A stretch of DNA of 64,000 nucleotides from CAYONP01 sp964405335 (GTDB lineage Bacteria; Armatimonadota; UBA10988). The stretch is from positions 1-64,000 of the forward strand of contig CAYONP010000013.1 of assembly GCA_964405335.1 (NCBI GenBank), written 5' to 3'. Every line of letters begins with the position of its first letter. Within the stretch, counting starts at the first letter, position 1. The notes beneath the pieces were generated by a model, which made no database searches, was not told the DNA's origin, and saw only the letters and a list, made by a program, of their open reading frames with translations. Both the position numbers and the translations under genes were made by a program. Of this stretch, positions 7,583 to 16,171 are shown in pieces.

Positions 7583-8424
7583 CAGGCGACCGCCACCGCC
7601 AGCGAACGGACCAGCGACTCGAACAGCGCGCGGCCCGGCCCGGGGCCATCCAACGCCGCCGCATCGCCCCAGGCCGCGCGCCGGGCACAGCCATACGGCC
7701 CGGGCAGGTCCTGCGGCACCTGGCGCAGCCAGCTCGCCCGCTCGGGATGCGGCATGATCGCCAGCACGTTGCCCGCCTGATTGCACATCGCCGCCACCGC
7801 ACCGGTCGAGCCGTTGGGGTTGACGGGAAAGTCCTGGTCCACCTCGCCATCGGGCCGGCAGTAGCGGAAGACGAGCTGGTGCCGGGCCTCCAGCTCGGCG
7901 AACAGCCCGCTGTGACTCGAGACGAACCGCCCTTCGCCATGCGCCATCGGCAACGCGAGCACCGCGCCCGGCTCGAGCGTACTGGTCCAGACGCACCGTT
8001 CCGGATGCTCGCTCAGGCGCAGGTGGACCCAACTGCAGTAGTACCCGCGGCGCACCACCTGGTCCTCGCGCCGCATCAAGTTCGGCGCCAGCGCCACCTC
8101 GAGCGTGCCGCCGCCGGGCACCAGCCCCGCTTCGACCAGGACCTGCGCGCCATTGCAGATGCCGAGCACCGGACGGCCCGCCTCGGCCAGCTCGGCAATC
8201 GTCGCGCAGACTGGCTCGCGCGCCGCGATCACGCCGGCGCGAACGCGGTCCTGATAGGCAAACCCGCCGCCAATGACCACCGCGTCGAACGCCGCCAGGC
8301 CATCGGCGGGCAGGTTCCAGCGAAAGATCTCGGCCCGGCAGCCGGCCGCCGACAGCGCCCGCGCCGTCTCGGCCTCGCAGTTGTTGCCCGGGAACTGCAC
8401 CACCGCCACGCGCGGCTCCACCAT
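7582..8424 (-). CDS. purQ: FGAM synthase glutaminase subunit PurQ
   Basis: Glutamine amidotransferase subunit (280 aa) of phosphoribosylformylglycinamidine synthase, supplying ammonia to PurL in step four of IMP synthesis. Motifs: IGGGFAYQDRVRAG (51-64), catalytic Cys90 in GICNGAQVL, and the His226/Glu228 pair in MPHPER. GGGAGGG at 8437-8431 sits 6 bases before ATG 8424, which I prefer to the ATG at 8430 that would abut it. At 280 aa it is longer than the 220-230 aa typical of Firmicutes PurQ. It is followed with overlaps by the membrane protein, PurS fusion and dehydratase. Confidence 0.95.
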   Translation of the reverse strand: MVEPRVAVVQFPGNNCEAETARALSAAGCRAEIFRWNLPADGLAAFDAVVIGGGFAYQDRVRAGVIAAREPVCATIAELAEAGRPVLGICNGAQVLVEAGLVPGGGTLEVALAPNLMRREDQVVRRGYYCSWVHLRLSEHPERCVWTSTLEPGAVLALPMAHGEGRFVSSHSGLFAELEARHQLVFRYCRPDGEVDQDFPVNPNGSTGAVAAMCNQAGNVLAIMPHPERASWLRQVPQDLPGPYGCARRAAWGDAAALDGPGPGRALFESLVRSLAVAVA

Positions 8425-8487
8425 CACCATCCCTCCCTGCCGCGGTCGCAAACTTTTGTTGGCCAGAATCCCGTGAACCCTGAAACA

Positions 8488-8532
8488 CCCGTTCGCGTTA
8501 AGAGTCGAAGCAAACGATCGTTCGCAAACGGG
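8488..8532. promoter_or_regulatory. Operator-like palindromes between purQ and the LysM gene
   Basis: In a relatively AT-rich divergent region, arms cccgttcgcg (8488-8497) and cgcaaacggg (8523-8532) pair at 9 of 10 positions around a perfect 10-bp palindrome aacgatcgtt (8513-8522). This may be an operator controlling either direction. No convincing -35/-10 pair was found. Confidence 0.35.
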
Positions 8533-8550
8533 CGATCGCTGGAGGGTGCG

Positions 8551-8922
8551 ATGCGACGACGAGCGGTGCGGCGGGCGATGGCCATCGCGGTGGCCGCCGG
8601 GGTGGTGGCGCTGACCATGGCGGCTGGGGCGCAGAGCGCGGTCGAACGGCCGGCGGTGGCCACCGCGCACGAGGTGGCGCCGGGCGACACGCTGTGGGCC
8701 CTGGCCGGGCGGCTCGACGCCCCCGGCGCCGACCGGCGCGAGCTGGTCTGGCTGCTCAAGCAGGTCAACCGGCTGTCGACCGCGACGCTGTACCCCGGCC
8801 AGCGACTGATCCTGCCCGCCGGTGCCGACAGCCTGCGCGCCGCCCGGCGCAGTCCGGCCGAGTTCGCCGCGCGGGCGGTCATCGTAGAGCCTCCGGCAGA
8901 CCCCCGAGCCAGGCGGCTTTGA
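8551..8922 (+). CDS. Exported LysM-domain protein
   Basis: 123-aa protein with a signal peptide (RRRAVRRAMAIAVAAGVVALTMAAGAQSA) and one LysM domain, from HEVAPGDTLWALAGRL to LYPGQRLILP, which binds peptidoglycan or related glycans. No catalytic domain is attached, and only about 25 residues follow the LysM, so it is likely a wall-bound or adaptor protein. ATG 8551 has GGAGG at 8541-8545. Its last 44 bases overlap the 3' end of the convergent purL gene. The longer open frame upstream of 8551 runs across purQ on the other strand and is not coding. Confidence 0.85.
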   Translation: MRRRAVRRAMAIAVAAGVVALTMAAGAQSAVERPAVATAHEVAPGDTLWALAGRLDAPGADRRELVWLLKQVNRLSTATLYPGQRLILPAGADSLRAARRSPAEFAARAVIVEPPADPRARRL

Positions 8923-11281
8923 GCCGCTCGAGCGGCAGGTCGAGGCTCGTCGCGCCGCCCTCGATCACCGTCAGCCGCGGCGCCGCGGTGACCTTGCCGA
9001 CGACCGCCGCCGCCACGCCCCGGGCGGCGAATAGGCTGACTACGTCGCTCGCCCGGGCGGGGACGACCTCGCACACGAAGCCGCCCGTCTCGCCGAACCA
9101 GAGCGCGGCGCGGCGGCGCGCCTCGGGCACCTCTCCGGCAAACGGCACCGCCGCCGCGTCGAGCTCGGCGCCACAGGTCCCGGCGCCCCAGCCGCCCATC
9201 GCCATCTCGGCGAGGGTGGCCAGCAGGCCGCCGTTCGAGATGTCGTGGCAGGTCGCCACCGCGCCGGTCGCGACGGCGTCGATCGCGCCGTGGATCAGAT
9301 TCCGCTCGTTTTCGCCGTCGACCCGCGGCAGGTTCGCGCCAAGGCGGTCGAGGACCACGTCGTAGTAGACAGAGCCGCCTAGCTCGTCGCGCCGCGCGCC
9401 GGCCAGCACGAGCAGGTTGCCAGGCTGTTTGAGCTGCAGCGTGACACAGCGGCTGTAGTCGTCGATCACCCCGAGGCAGGCGACGATCGGGCTGGGATAG
9501 ACCGCCCGGCCGGCCGCGCTCTGGTTGTAGAAACTGACGTTGCCCGAGACATAGGGGCAGGGCTCGCCGGGGTAGTCCTTGAGCCACAGCTCGCGGGCCG
9601 CGTCGGCCAGCCCCTTGACGCTCTCTCTGAACTCCCAGAAGGCCTCGGGCACCTCGGGATTGCCGAAGTTGAGGCAGTCGGTCATGCCCACCGGCGTGGC
9701 GCCGACGGCGGCGACGTTGCGCATTGCCTCGGCCACCGCCGCGCGAGCGCCGTGGTAGGGGTCGATGGCGCCATAGCGCGGGTTGCCGTCGACGCTCAGC
9801 GCGGCGCCGACCGGCCGGTCGGGCAGCGGGGCAATCACCCCGGCGTCGGCCTCGCCCGGCCGCAGCACCGCCTGGCCCTGCACCTCGGTGTCGTAGTAGC
9901 GGTAGATCGTCTCGCGCGAGGCGAGGTTTGGGCTGGCCAGCAGGCGCAGCAGGACTTCGCCCAGGTCGGCGACCGGCGCTGAGTCGGGCTCGGTGTCGCC
10001 GCTGGCGCGCGGCCGTTCGGCCCGCTCATAGAGCACACCGGCGGTGACATCCTCAATCTCGGCGTCGCAGACGATCTGGTCGTGATGCAGCAGGACATAG
10101 CGGCGTTCGAGCGTCGCTTCGCCGATCACCGCGGCGCGGGCGCCCTCATAGACCGTCGGCAGCTCCCACTCGTCGTTGTAGATGCGCAGCACCGTCGGGC
10201 TGAACCAACGCGGCACCGCCCAGAGGTAGCGCTCCTGCGTCTCGGCGACGGTGACCACCTCGGGCAGCAGGTCGGGCAGCGCTTGCGGGCAGGCGTCGAG
10301 GTCGATCCGCGCGCCGAACCCGCCGGCCGCGCAGAGCTCGGACGAGCTGCAGCCGATGCCGGCGGCGCCGAGGTCCTTCATGCCGACCGCCGCACCCGCC
10401 GCCCAGGCCGCCTCGCGCACCGCCTCGTTGGCCTTGTGCATCAAGAGCACGTTCTTGAGGAACGGGTCGGGCACCTGGACCGCGCCGCGGTTGCTCGCCT
10501 CGTCGGCCTCGTCGAGCGTCAGCGAAGCGAACGCCGCACCGCCGAAGCCGCTGTCGTCGGTCGGCTTGCCGACCAGAATCAGGTCGTACGGCTCGTCGGC
10601 CGCCTCGGCCGGCACGCGGCTGTGGATGATTCGGCTCTCGCGCACCAGGCCGAGGGCGACTACGTTGACCAGACAGTTGTCGTCATAGCAGCGGTCGAAC
10701 ACCACGTCACCGGCCAGGTTCGGCACGCCGAGCGGGTTGCCATACTGCCAGATGCCATCGACCACGCCGCCGGCAATCCAGCGCGTGCGGTCGGCGTGCG
10801 GGCCGTTGAGCGCGCCGAAGCGCAGCGGGTCGGCGACGGCGATGACGTGCGCGCCCATGCAGTCGACATCGCGCACGATGCCGCCGATGCCTGTTGCCGC
10901 GCCCTCGACGGGCAGGACCTGGCTCGGGTGGTTGTGCGATTCATGGGCGATCACGATGCCCCACCGGTCGCCCTTGCCGGCGTCGCAGAGGAGCAGGATG
11001 CCGGCATCCTCCTGCGGGCCCTGGATGACCGTCGGCCCGCTGGTCGGCAGCAGCTTCAGCGTGGTCCGGCTCGACTTGTACGAGCAGTGCTCGGACCATT
11101 CGGCATTGAACAGGTGGAGTTCGCACAGCGTCGGGTCGCGGCCGAGCAGCTCGACCAGTCGCCGCGCCTCGGCGACCGAAAGTGAGACGCCACAGCCGGC
11201 CAGCGCGGCGGCAAGGTCGTGGTCAGCGGCGTGGCTGGAGACCGGGAAGCAGCGCTCGGTGAGGTGCGCGAGAACCGGCAT
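8879..11281 (-). CDS. purL: FGAM synthase large subunit PurL
   Basis: Phosphoribosylformylglycinamidine synthase subunit II, 800 aa, the usual size of small PurL that needs separate PurQ and PurS. It uses ATP and ammonia from PurQ to convert FGAR to FGAM. Motifs: FNAEWSEHCSYKSSR near residue 60, ESHNHPSQVLPVEGAATGIGG around 115-135, LGAAGIGCSSSELCAAGG, and the second-half KPGNLLVLAG-like and TCHDISNGGLLATLAEMAMG segments. GGAGC lies just upstream of ATG 11281. The LysM gene lies on the other strand between it and purQ, so the purine genes are not one simple transcript. Confidence 0.96.
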   Translation of the reverse strand: MPVLAHLTERCFPVSSHAADHDLAAALAGCGVSLSVAEARRLVELLGRDPTLCELHLFNAEWSEHCSYKSSRTTLKLLPTSGPTVIQGPQEDAGILLLCDAGKGDRWGIVIAHESHNHPSQVLPVEGAATGIGGIVRDVDCMGAHVIAVADPLRFGALNGPHADRTRWIAGGVVDGIWQYGNPLGVPNLAGDVVFDRCYDDNCLVNVVALGLVRESRIIHSRVPAEAADEPYDLILVGKPTDDSGFGGAAFASLTLDEADEASNRGAVQVPDPFLKNVLLMHKANEAVREAAWAAGAAVGMKDLGAAGIGCSSSELCAAGGFGARIDLDACPQALPDLLPEVVTVAETQERYLWAVPRWFSPTVLRIYNDEWELPTVYEGARAAVIGEATLERRYVLLHHDQIVCDAEIEDVTAGVLYERAERPRASGDTEPDSAPVADLGEVLLRLLASPNLASRETIYRYYDTEVQGQAVLRPGEADAGVIAPLPDRPVGAALSVDGNPRYGAIDPYHGARAAVAEAMRNVAAVGATPVGMTDCLNFGNPEVPEAFWEFRESVKGLADAARELWLKDYPGEPCPYVSGNVSFYNQSAAGRAVYPSPIVACLGVIDDYSRCVTLQLKQPGNLLVLAGARRDELGGSVYYDVVLDRLGANLPRVDGENERNLIHGAIDAVATGAVATCHDISNGGLLATLAEMAMGGWGAGTCGAELDAAAVPFAGEVPEARRRAALWFGETGGFVCEVVPARASDVVSLFAARGVAAAVVGKVTAAPRLTVIEGGATSLDLPLERLKAAWLGGLPEALR

Positions 11282-11372
11282 GCAGCGCTCCGCGGCAGGG
11301 GCAGTCTATCCCCGGGCGGGCGAGTCGTCAACCGAGGTGGACCGGGCTGGCTCGGGGTCCGAGCCGCCCCCC

Positions 11373-11440
11373 GGAGCGCGGGCGTCCCCGCCCGCTCCAT
11401 GACGCTGCCCGCAAGCCGGCGGGCGAGACGCCCGCGCTCC
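11373..11440. repeat. Long inverted repeat, 22-23 base arms
   Basis: Arms 11373-11395 (ggagcgcgggcgtccccg...) and 11419-11440 (...gacgcccgcgctcc) are nearly perfect reverse complements with a 23-base spacer. It lies in the 259-base gap between the divergent purL and ABC exporter genes. It looks like one of the dispersed palindromic elements of this genome, not a promoter. Confidence 0.7.
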
Positions 11441-11475
11441 GACGGCGGCACTTCCTGATGCACTTGCCACCCCGT

Positions 11476-11504
11476 TTGACACCCATCCGCTCCGGTGGCA
11501 GAAT
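11476..11504 (+). promoter_or_regulatory. Sigma70-like promoter for the ABC exporter
   Basis: TTGACA (11476-11481), a 17-base spacer and CAGAAT (11499-11504), 37 bases before the GTG start at 11541. This resembles the promoters at 3483 and 19892. Confidence 0.5.
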
Positions 11505-11540
11505 CGCGGGTCGGCAAGAAGAACCCGCACGGAGTAGGCA

Positions 11541-13886
11541 GTGCGTCCAGGTGGTGGTCCGCCGATGCGCATGGGCATCGGCCGTCGGAGCCGCGCGGAA
11601 GCGGTGCCCAAGCGCATCGAGACGCTGTGCGAGGAGCTGCCCGAGCCGATCCGCGAACTCGCGGAGGCGCGCGGCGTTGAACCCAAGCTCACCGTCGCCG
11701 CCGACATCGGGCCGACCGGTCGCCTCGAGCGACACTGGCTGATCGCCGATGCGCACCGGCTGCTGACCGTTTCGCCCAACGGCGGCCTGCCCGAGGTCAC
11801 GGCCGATTACGCGCTCGACCAGCTCGGCGAGATCAGCGTCGACAACCGGGTCGGCAACCAGGCGCTGTGCAGCAGCCTCAACGGCGACCGGCTCGAGCTG
11901 GTGCGCTACACCGTCGGCGAGGCGGCGCGCTTCTCGAAGGTCCGCCGCCGGCTCAACGACTGGCGCCTGGGCGAGAAGCTGGACGAGCCGGTCGAGCAGC
12001 CGAGCGAGGACCGGCGCTGCGCCAAGTGCGGGCAGATCAAGCCCGAGGGCACCGAGCGCTGCCCCAACTGCGTCGACCGCCGGGCCGCGCTGCGTCGGCT
12101 GATGCGATACATGCGGCCCCACCTCTGGGTGGTCGCGCTGCTGGTCGGTCTGATCTTCATCGGCGACCTGATGTCGCTCGTCTCGCCGCAATTCTTCGGC
12201 CTGCTGGTCGACGATGTGCTGGCGCCCTCGCCCGACCCCAGTCGCCGCGCCGGCAAGGTGGTCGCCTGGCTGGTCGCCGCGGGCAGCCCCTGGTCGATGC
12301 TGTTCCAGATCGTCGGCTGGATGCTGCTGCTCCAGATCCTCGGCACCTTCCTGCGCGTCGGCGTCGGTCGCATCTCGGCCTGGCTCGGCTACTTCGTCGT
12401 GCACGACATCCGGGCCGAGCTCTACAGCCACCTGCAGACGCTGACCCTGCGCTACTTCGACAAGAAGCAGACCGGCGCGATCATGTCGCGGATCACCCAG
12501 GACACCCGCGCGATGCAGGGCTTCCTGGTCGACGGCACGCAGCACATGCTGTCGAACGTGTTCAAGCTGTTCGCCGTGGTCACCATTCTGCTCATGACCA
12601 ACTGGCGACTGACGCTGTTGACGGTCGTCCCGGCGCCGCTGGTGGTCTTCTTCGCGACGGCCTTCTGGAAGCGGATCCGGCGCTACTACGGCCGGCTGTG
12701 GCAGAACTGGGAGCGGCTGACCGCCTCGCTGCAGGACAGCATCTCGGGCATGCGGGTGGTCAAGGCGTTCGCCGGCGAGGAGCGTGAGGTGGCGCGCTTC
12801 GTCACCGACAGCGCCCTCGTCGCCGACGCCGGTGCCGGGGCGAACAAGCTGCGGGCGACCATCACCCCGTGGCTCGAGTTCAGCGTCCACCTCTCGACGC
12901 TGGTGGTCTGGCTCTACGGCGGCGTGCAGATCCTGAACGGCAACATGACGCTCGGCTTCGTGATGGTCTTCTTCAGCTACCTGATGCAGTTCTACGGCCC
13001 GATGCAGTGGATCTCGAACCTGTTCAACTGGTTCCAGGAGACGCTGGCCGCCGCCGAGCGGGTGTGGGAGGTGCTCGACGAGCGGCCCGACGTGCCCGAG
13101 TCGGAGCACCCCGTGCCGCTCGGGCGGGTCGAGGGCCGGTTCGAATTCCGGGACGTGACCTTCGGCTACGAGGCGCACGAGCCGGTGCTGCACAACATCG
13201 ACCTGGTGGTCGAGCCGGGTGAGATGATCGGCCTGGTCGGCCACAGCGGAGCGGGCAAGTCGACCATGATCAACCTGCTCTGCCGCTTTTATGACGTCGA
13301 CGAGGGCGAGCTGCTGGTTGATGGGGTGAACATCAAGGATATCCCTCAGTCCGACTATCGCCGCAACATCGGCGTGGTGCTGCAGGAGAACTTCCTGTTC
13401 AACGGCAGCATCTTCGAGAACATCCGCTACGGCAAGCCCGACGCATCCATCGAGGAGGTCATCTGTGCGGCCGAGGCGGCCAATGCGCATCCGTTCATCG
13501 TCCGCTTCCCTGACGGCTACGATACCGTCGTCGGCGAACGCGGGACGCGGCTGTCGGGCGGCGAGCGGCAGCGGATCAGCATCGCCCGGGCGATCCTGCA
13601 CAACCCGAAGATCCTGATCCTCGACGAGGCCACCGCCTCGGTCGACACCGAGACCGAGCGGCAAATCCAGGAGGCTCTGGCGCGGCTGGTCAAGGGCCGC
13701 ACGACGTTTGCCATTGCCCACCGGCTGAGCACGCTGCGCAACGCCAGCCGGCTGGTGGTGATTGAGAAAGGGCGCATCGCCGAGATCGGCACCCATGACG
13801 AGCTGGTCGAAAAGGAAGATGGCACCTTCGCCAAGCTGGTCAGGATGCAGACCGACCTGAACCGGATCGTCCACGTCGGGGGCTGA
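11541..13886 (+). CDS. ABC exporter (permease-ATPase fusion) with zinc-ribbon N-terminal region
   Basis: 781-aa half-transporter of the MsbA/lipid-multidrug exporter type, working as a dimer in the inner membrane. An unusual N-terminal 150 residues form a soluble beta-rich region, followed by a zinc ribbon (CAKCGQIKPEGTERCPNC, about 160-177), then six helices and a C-terminal ATPase: Walker A GHSGAGKST near 566, signature LSGGERQR near 670, Walker B ILILDEATAS near 692 and the His switch AIAHRLST. GTG 11541 has GGAG at 11531-11534. The next gene starts one base after its stop. Substrate is unknown; a lipid or envelope component is the usual guess for this class. Confidence 0.93.
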   Translation: MRPGGGPPMRMGIGRRSRAEAVPKRIETLCEELPEPIRELAEARGVEPKLTVAADIGPTGRLERHWLIADAHRLLTVSPNGGLPEVTADYALDQLGEISVDNRVGNQALCSSLNGDRLELVRYTVGEAARFSKVRRRLNDWRLGEKLDEPVEQPSEDRRCAKCGQIKPEGTERCPNCVDRRAALRRLMRYMRPHLWVVALLVGLIFIGDLMSLVSPQFFGLLVDDVLAPSPDPSRRAGKVVAWLVAAGSPWSMLFQIVGWMLLLQILGTFLRVGVGRISAWLGYFVVHDIRAELYSHLQTLTLRYFDKKQTGAIMSRITQDTRAMQGFLVDGTQHMLSNVFKLFAVVTILLMTNWRLTLLTVVPAPLVVFFATAFWKRIRRYYGRLWQNWERLTASLQDSISGMRVVKAFAGEEREVARFVTDSALVADAGAGANKLRATITPWLEFSVHLSTLVVWLYGGVQILNGNMTLGFVMVFFSYLMQFYGPMQWISNLFNWFQETLAAAERVWEVLDERPDVPESEHPVPLGRVEGRFEFRDVTFGYEAHEPVLHNIDLVVEPGEMIGLVGHSGAGKSTMINLLCRFYDVDEGELLVDGVNIKDIPQSDYRRNIGVVLQENFLFNGSIFENIRYGKPDASIEEVICAAEAANAHPFIVRFPDGYDTVVGERGTRLSGGERQRISIARAILHNPKILILDEATASVDTETERQIQEALARLVKGRTTFAIAHRLSTLRNASRLVVIEKGRIAEIGTHDELVEKEDGTFAKLVRMQTDLNRIVHVGG

Positions 13887-13887
13887 G

Positions 13888-14826
13888 GTGGAGTATCGCC
13901 GCCTTGGCCGCAGCGGCGTCAAGGTCTCCGCCGTCGGGCTCGGCACCTGGCTCACCTTCGCCGGCGAGCCGGAGCGGGCTGAGGCGCTGGTCGACGCGGC
14001 TATCGAGGCCGGCATCAACCTGTACGACACCGCCGACAGCGACGGCCGCGGCGCTGCCGAAGAGGCGCTCGGCGCGGCGCTGGCCCGGCATCGGCGCGAC
14101 GACCTGGTGATTGCCACCAAGGTCTGGGCACCGACCGGCGACGGGCCGAACGAGCGCGGGCTCAGCCGCAAGCACCTCCGCGCCGCCTGCGAGGCCTCGC
14201 TGCGGCGGCTGCGGGTCGACTACCTCGACCTCTACCAGTGCCACCGCTACGACCCCGAGACGACTCTCGACGAAACACTCTGCGCGCTGGACGACCTGAT
14301 CCGCGCCGGCAAGATCCTCTACTGGGGCGTCTGCGGCTGGACCGCCGACGAGCTGCGCAACGCCGTCTCGCTGGCCGACGCCCAGCGGCGCTATGGCCCG
14401 GTGGCGGTGCAGGCGCGCTACAACCTGCTCGACCGCGCCGCCGTCGAGCTCACCGGCATCTGCCGGCAGCAGACGCTCGGCCTGCTGGCCTACTCACCGC
14501 TGGCACAGGGCGTGCTGACCGGCAAGTACCACGACGCCGTGCCGCCGGGCAGCCGGCTGGCCGACGAGCGCAGCGGGGCCAACCTGCGCCAGCGTTACGG
14601 CGCCGAGCTGGCCGGGCCGGCGGTGCAGCGACTGCGCACGCTGGCCGGCGAGCGCGGCGTGACCGCGGCGCAGTTGGCCCTCTCCTGGGTGGTTCACAGC
14701 GGGCCGGTCACCGCCGCGCTGATGGGCGCCACCTCGCCCGAGCAGATCGGCGAGAACGTCCACGCGGTGAGCCTGCCGCTCTCGGGCGACGACCGCCTCG
14801 CGCTCGACCACGCCGTCTCGGGCTGA
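13888..14826 (+). CDS. Aldo/keto reductase lacking the usual active-site Tyr
   Basis: 312-aa (alpha/beta)8 NADPH-dependent aldo/keto reductase of the Kv-beta/YghZ type. Catalytic Asp47 (LYDTADSDG), Lys78 (IATKVW) and His119 (LYQCHRYD) are present, but the Tyr normally five residues after the Asp (DTADxYG) is Asp52. Loss of this general acid would be expected to weaken or abolish normal carbonyl reduction. The C-terminal nucleotide-binding part (LMGATSPEQIGENVHA) is intact. GTG 13888 follows the exporter stop by one base, so it is cotranslated with it. It may have become regulatory, as in Kv-beta subunits, or may use another acid. Confidence 0.88.
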   Translation: MEYRRLGRSGVKVSAVGLGTWLTFAGEPERAEALVDAAIEAGINLYDTADSDGRGAAEEALGAALARHRRDDLVIATKVWAPTGDGPNERGLSRKHLRAACEASLRRLRVDYLDLYQCHRYDPETTLDETLCALDDLIRAGKILYWGVCGWTADELRNAVSLADAQRRYGPVAVQARYNLLDRAAVELTGICRQQTLGLLAYSPLAQGVLTGKYHDAVPPGSRLADERSGANLRQRYGAELAGPAVQRLRTLAGERGVTAAQLALSWVVHSGPVTAALMGATSPEQIGENVHAVSLPLSGDDRLALDHAVSG

Positions 14827-14865
14827 GGAGGAGCCGCGACCGGGCGGCGCAATCGCCCCGCGGGG

Positions 14866-15996
14866 ATGGGCATGACCCTCGGCGACAACGCTCTGCTCGC
14901 GCTCGAGACCATCGCGATGCGGCCGACGCGGGGCATTCCCACCTTTTGCATGAACCCCATGTCGCACGCCCACCTGGAGCGCCTGGCCGGCGCGGAGCCG
15001 GGCGCCTACCAGGCCGATCCGGTGCCGGTCTACCTGGCGGCGCAGCGCGGCCTGGGCGTCTGCATGATTGACCAGTGGATCCCCGACAACCCGCTGACCA
15101 TGGGCGATCGCGGCTACGAAGGCGGCACCCACGGCGCGACCACCGGCGCCGAGGTCGTTGAGCTCGACGGTCGGCGTATCGACGGGCCGGAGGCGGTCGT
15201 CGCGCACCTCGAGCAGGTGGCCTTCCCGCGCCTCGTTGCGGCGGCCGCCGAGTTCGACGAGGAGGCGCACTACAACCGCATCGTGGCGGGTGAGGCGGCC
15301 GTGCAGGAGCTGTTCGGCCCGGACATCCTGAAGGTGCCCTACGCCGTCGCCTCGTTTCCCGGCCTGGCCTACTTCAGCTACGGCTATGCCCCCTACCTGA
15401 CCGCCTATGCGCTCTACCCGGAGGTGATGGAGCGACACTTCGCCCTGCAGGCCGAGCTGGCGCTGCGGATCAACCGCGCGGCGGCGCGGGCCTACCGCGA
15501 GGCCGACCTGCCCCGCCTGCTCCGCGCCGACCACGACATGGCCGACTCGCGCGGCACGCTGGTCTCGGTCGAGTCGCTCGATCGGCTCTGGTTCCCGCAT
15601 TTCGCCCGCTGCATGGCACCGCTGTTCGACGCCGGCGTGCGCGTGATCTGGCACTGCGACGGCAACCTGACAGCGATGGTGCCGCGGCTGCTCGAGGTCG
15701 GCCTGAAGGGCTTCCAGGGCTTTCAATACGAGGACGGCATGGACTACGAGCGGATCTGCCGGCAGCGCGCGGCCGACGGCGACGAGCTGACCATCATCGC
15801 CGGCGTGTCGGTCACCCGCACGCTGCCGTTCGGCACCCCGGCCGACGTGCGCGATCAGCTCCGCTGCCTGGTCGAGCACGGCCCGCGCGTCGGCCTGTTC
15901 CTCGGCTGCAGCAGCAGCATCTGCCCCGGCGTGCCGTGGGCCAACATGGCCGCGCTGACCGACGGGCTGGCCTGGTACCGGGCGCACGGGCGGTGA
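14866..15996 (+). CDS. Uroporphyrinogen decarboxylase-family protein
   Basis: 376-aa member of the URO-D/MtaA superfamily (TIM barrel). The family includes haem-pathway decarboxylases and corrinoid methyltransferases; this divergent branch is expanded in environmental Armatimonadota and Planctomycetota and has no known reaction. Signs are the WHCDGNLTAMVPRLLEVGLK segment near residues 263-282, where true HemE binds substrate differently, and the late LGCSSSICPGVPWANM. It is probably not haem HemE, since the RxGR-type N-terminal motif is absent. ATG 14866 or 14872 may be the start. It lies 39 bases after the aldo/keto reductase and may be cotranscribed. Confidence 0.85.
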   Translation: MGMTLGDNALLALETIAMRPTRGIPTFCMNPMSHAHLERLAGAEPGAYQADPVPVYLAAQRGLGVCMIDQWIPDNPLTMGDRGYEGGTHGATTGAEVVELDGRRIDGPEAVVAHLEQVAFPRLVAAAAEFDEEAHYNRIVAGEAAVQELFGPDILKVPYAVASFPGLAYFSYGYAPYLTAYALYPEVMERHFALQAELALRINRAAARAYREADLPRLLRADHDMADSRGTLVSVESLDRLWFPHFARCMAPLFDAGVRVIWHCDGNLTAMVPRLLEVGLKGFQGFQYEDGMDYERICRQRAADGDELTIIAGVSVTRTLPFGTPADVRDQLRCLVEHGPRVGLFLGCSSSICPGVPWANMAALTDGLAWYRAHGR

Positions 15997-16048
15997 GGTC
16001 AGGGCCCGGCCGGAGACCGCCGGCCGGGCCGTCACGCGGACCCGCCGC

Positions 16049-16076
16049 GGGCGACCACGAGGGTCGCCCCTACCGT
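16049..16076. repeat. Dispersed GGTCGCCCCTACCG repeat
   Basis: Hairpin gggcgacc-acgag-ggtcgccc followed by ctaccg. 25 of 28 bases match the copy inside the glycosyltransferase gene at 39718-39745. It lies in the gap between the URO-D gene and the convergent CheY gene. Confidence 0.7.
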
Positions 16077-16111
16077 TGCGCGACGAGTGCTGCCGACGAG
16101 CTCGCCGCGAG

Positions 16112-16134
16112 CACTGGCGGGCAAGCCGCCAGTG
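16112..16134. terminator. Hairpin between convergent genes
   Basis: A perfect 9-bp stem (cactggcgg / ccgccagtg) with a 5-base loop (gcaag), 38 bases downstream of the CheY stop at 16172. It may be a terminator or another palindromic repeat. Confidence 0.45.
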
Positions 16135-16171
16135 GCACAACGTACGGCGGAGAGAAGCTCGGGCCGGCTGC

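Noticed and set aside
11328..14171. 947-residue open frame on the minus strand opposite the ABC exporter
   Set aside because: Mirror of a real gene with clear ABC motifs; composition is skewed and no domain is seen. High GC keeps antisense frames open.
14494..16140. 548-residue minus-strand frame opposite the URO-D gene
   Set aside because: Crosses into repeat DNA and has no domain; antisense shadow.
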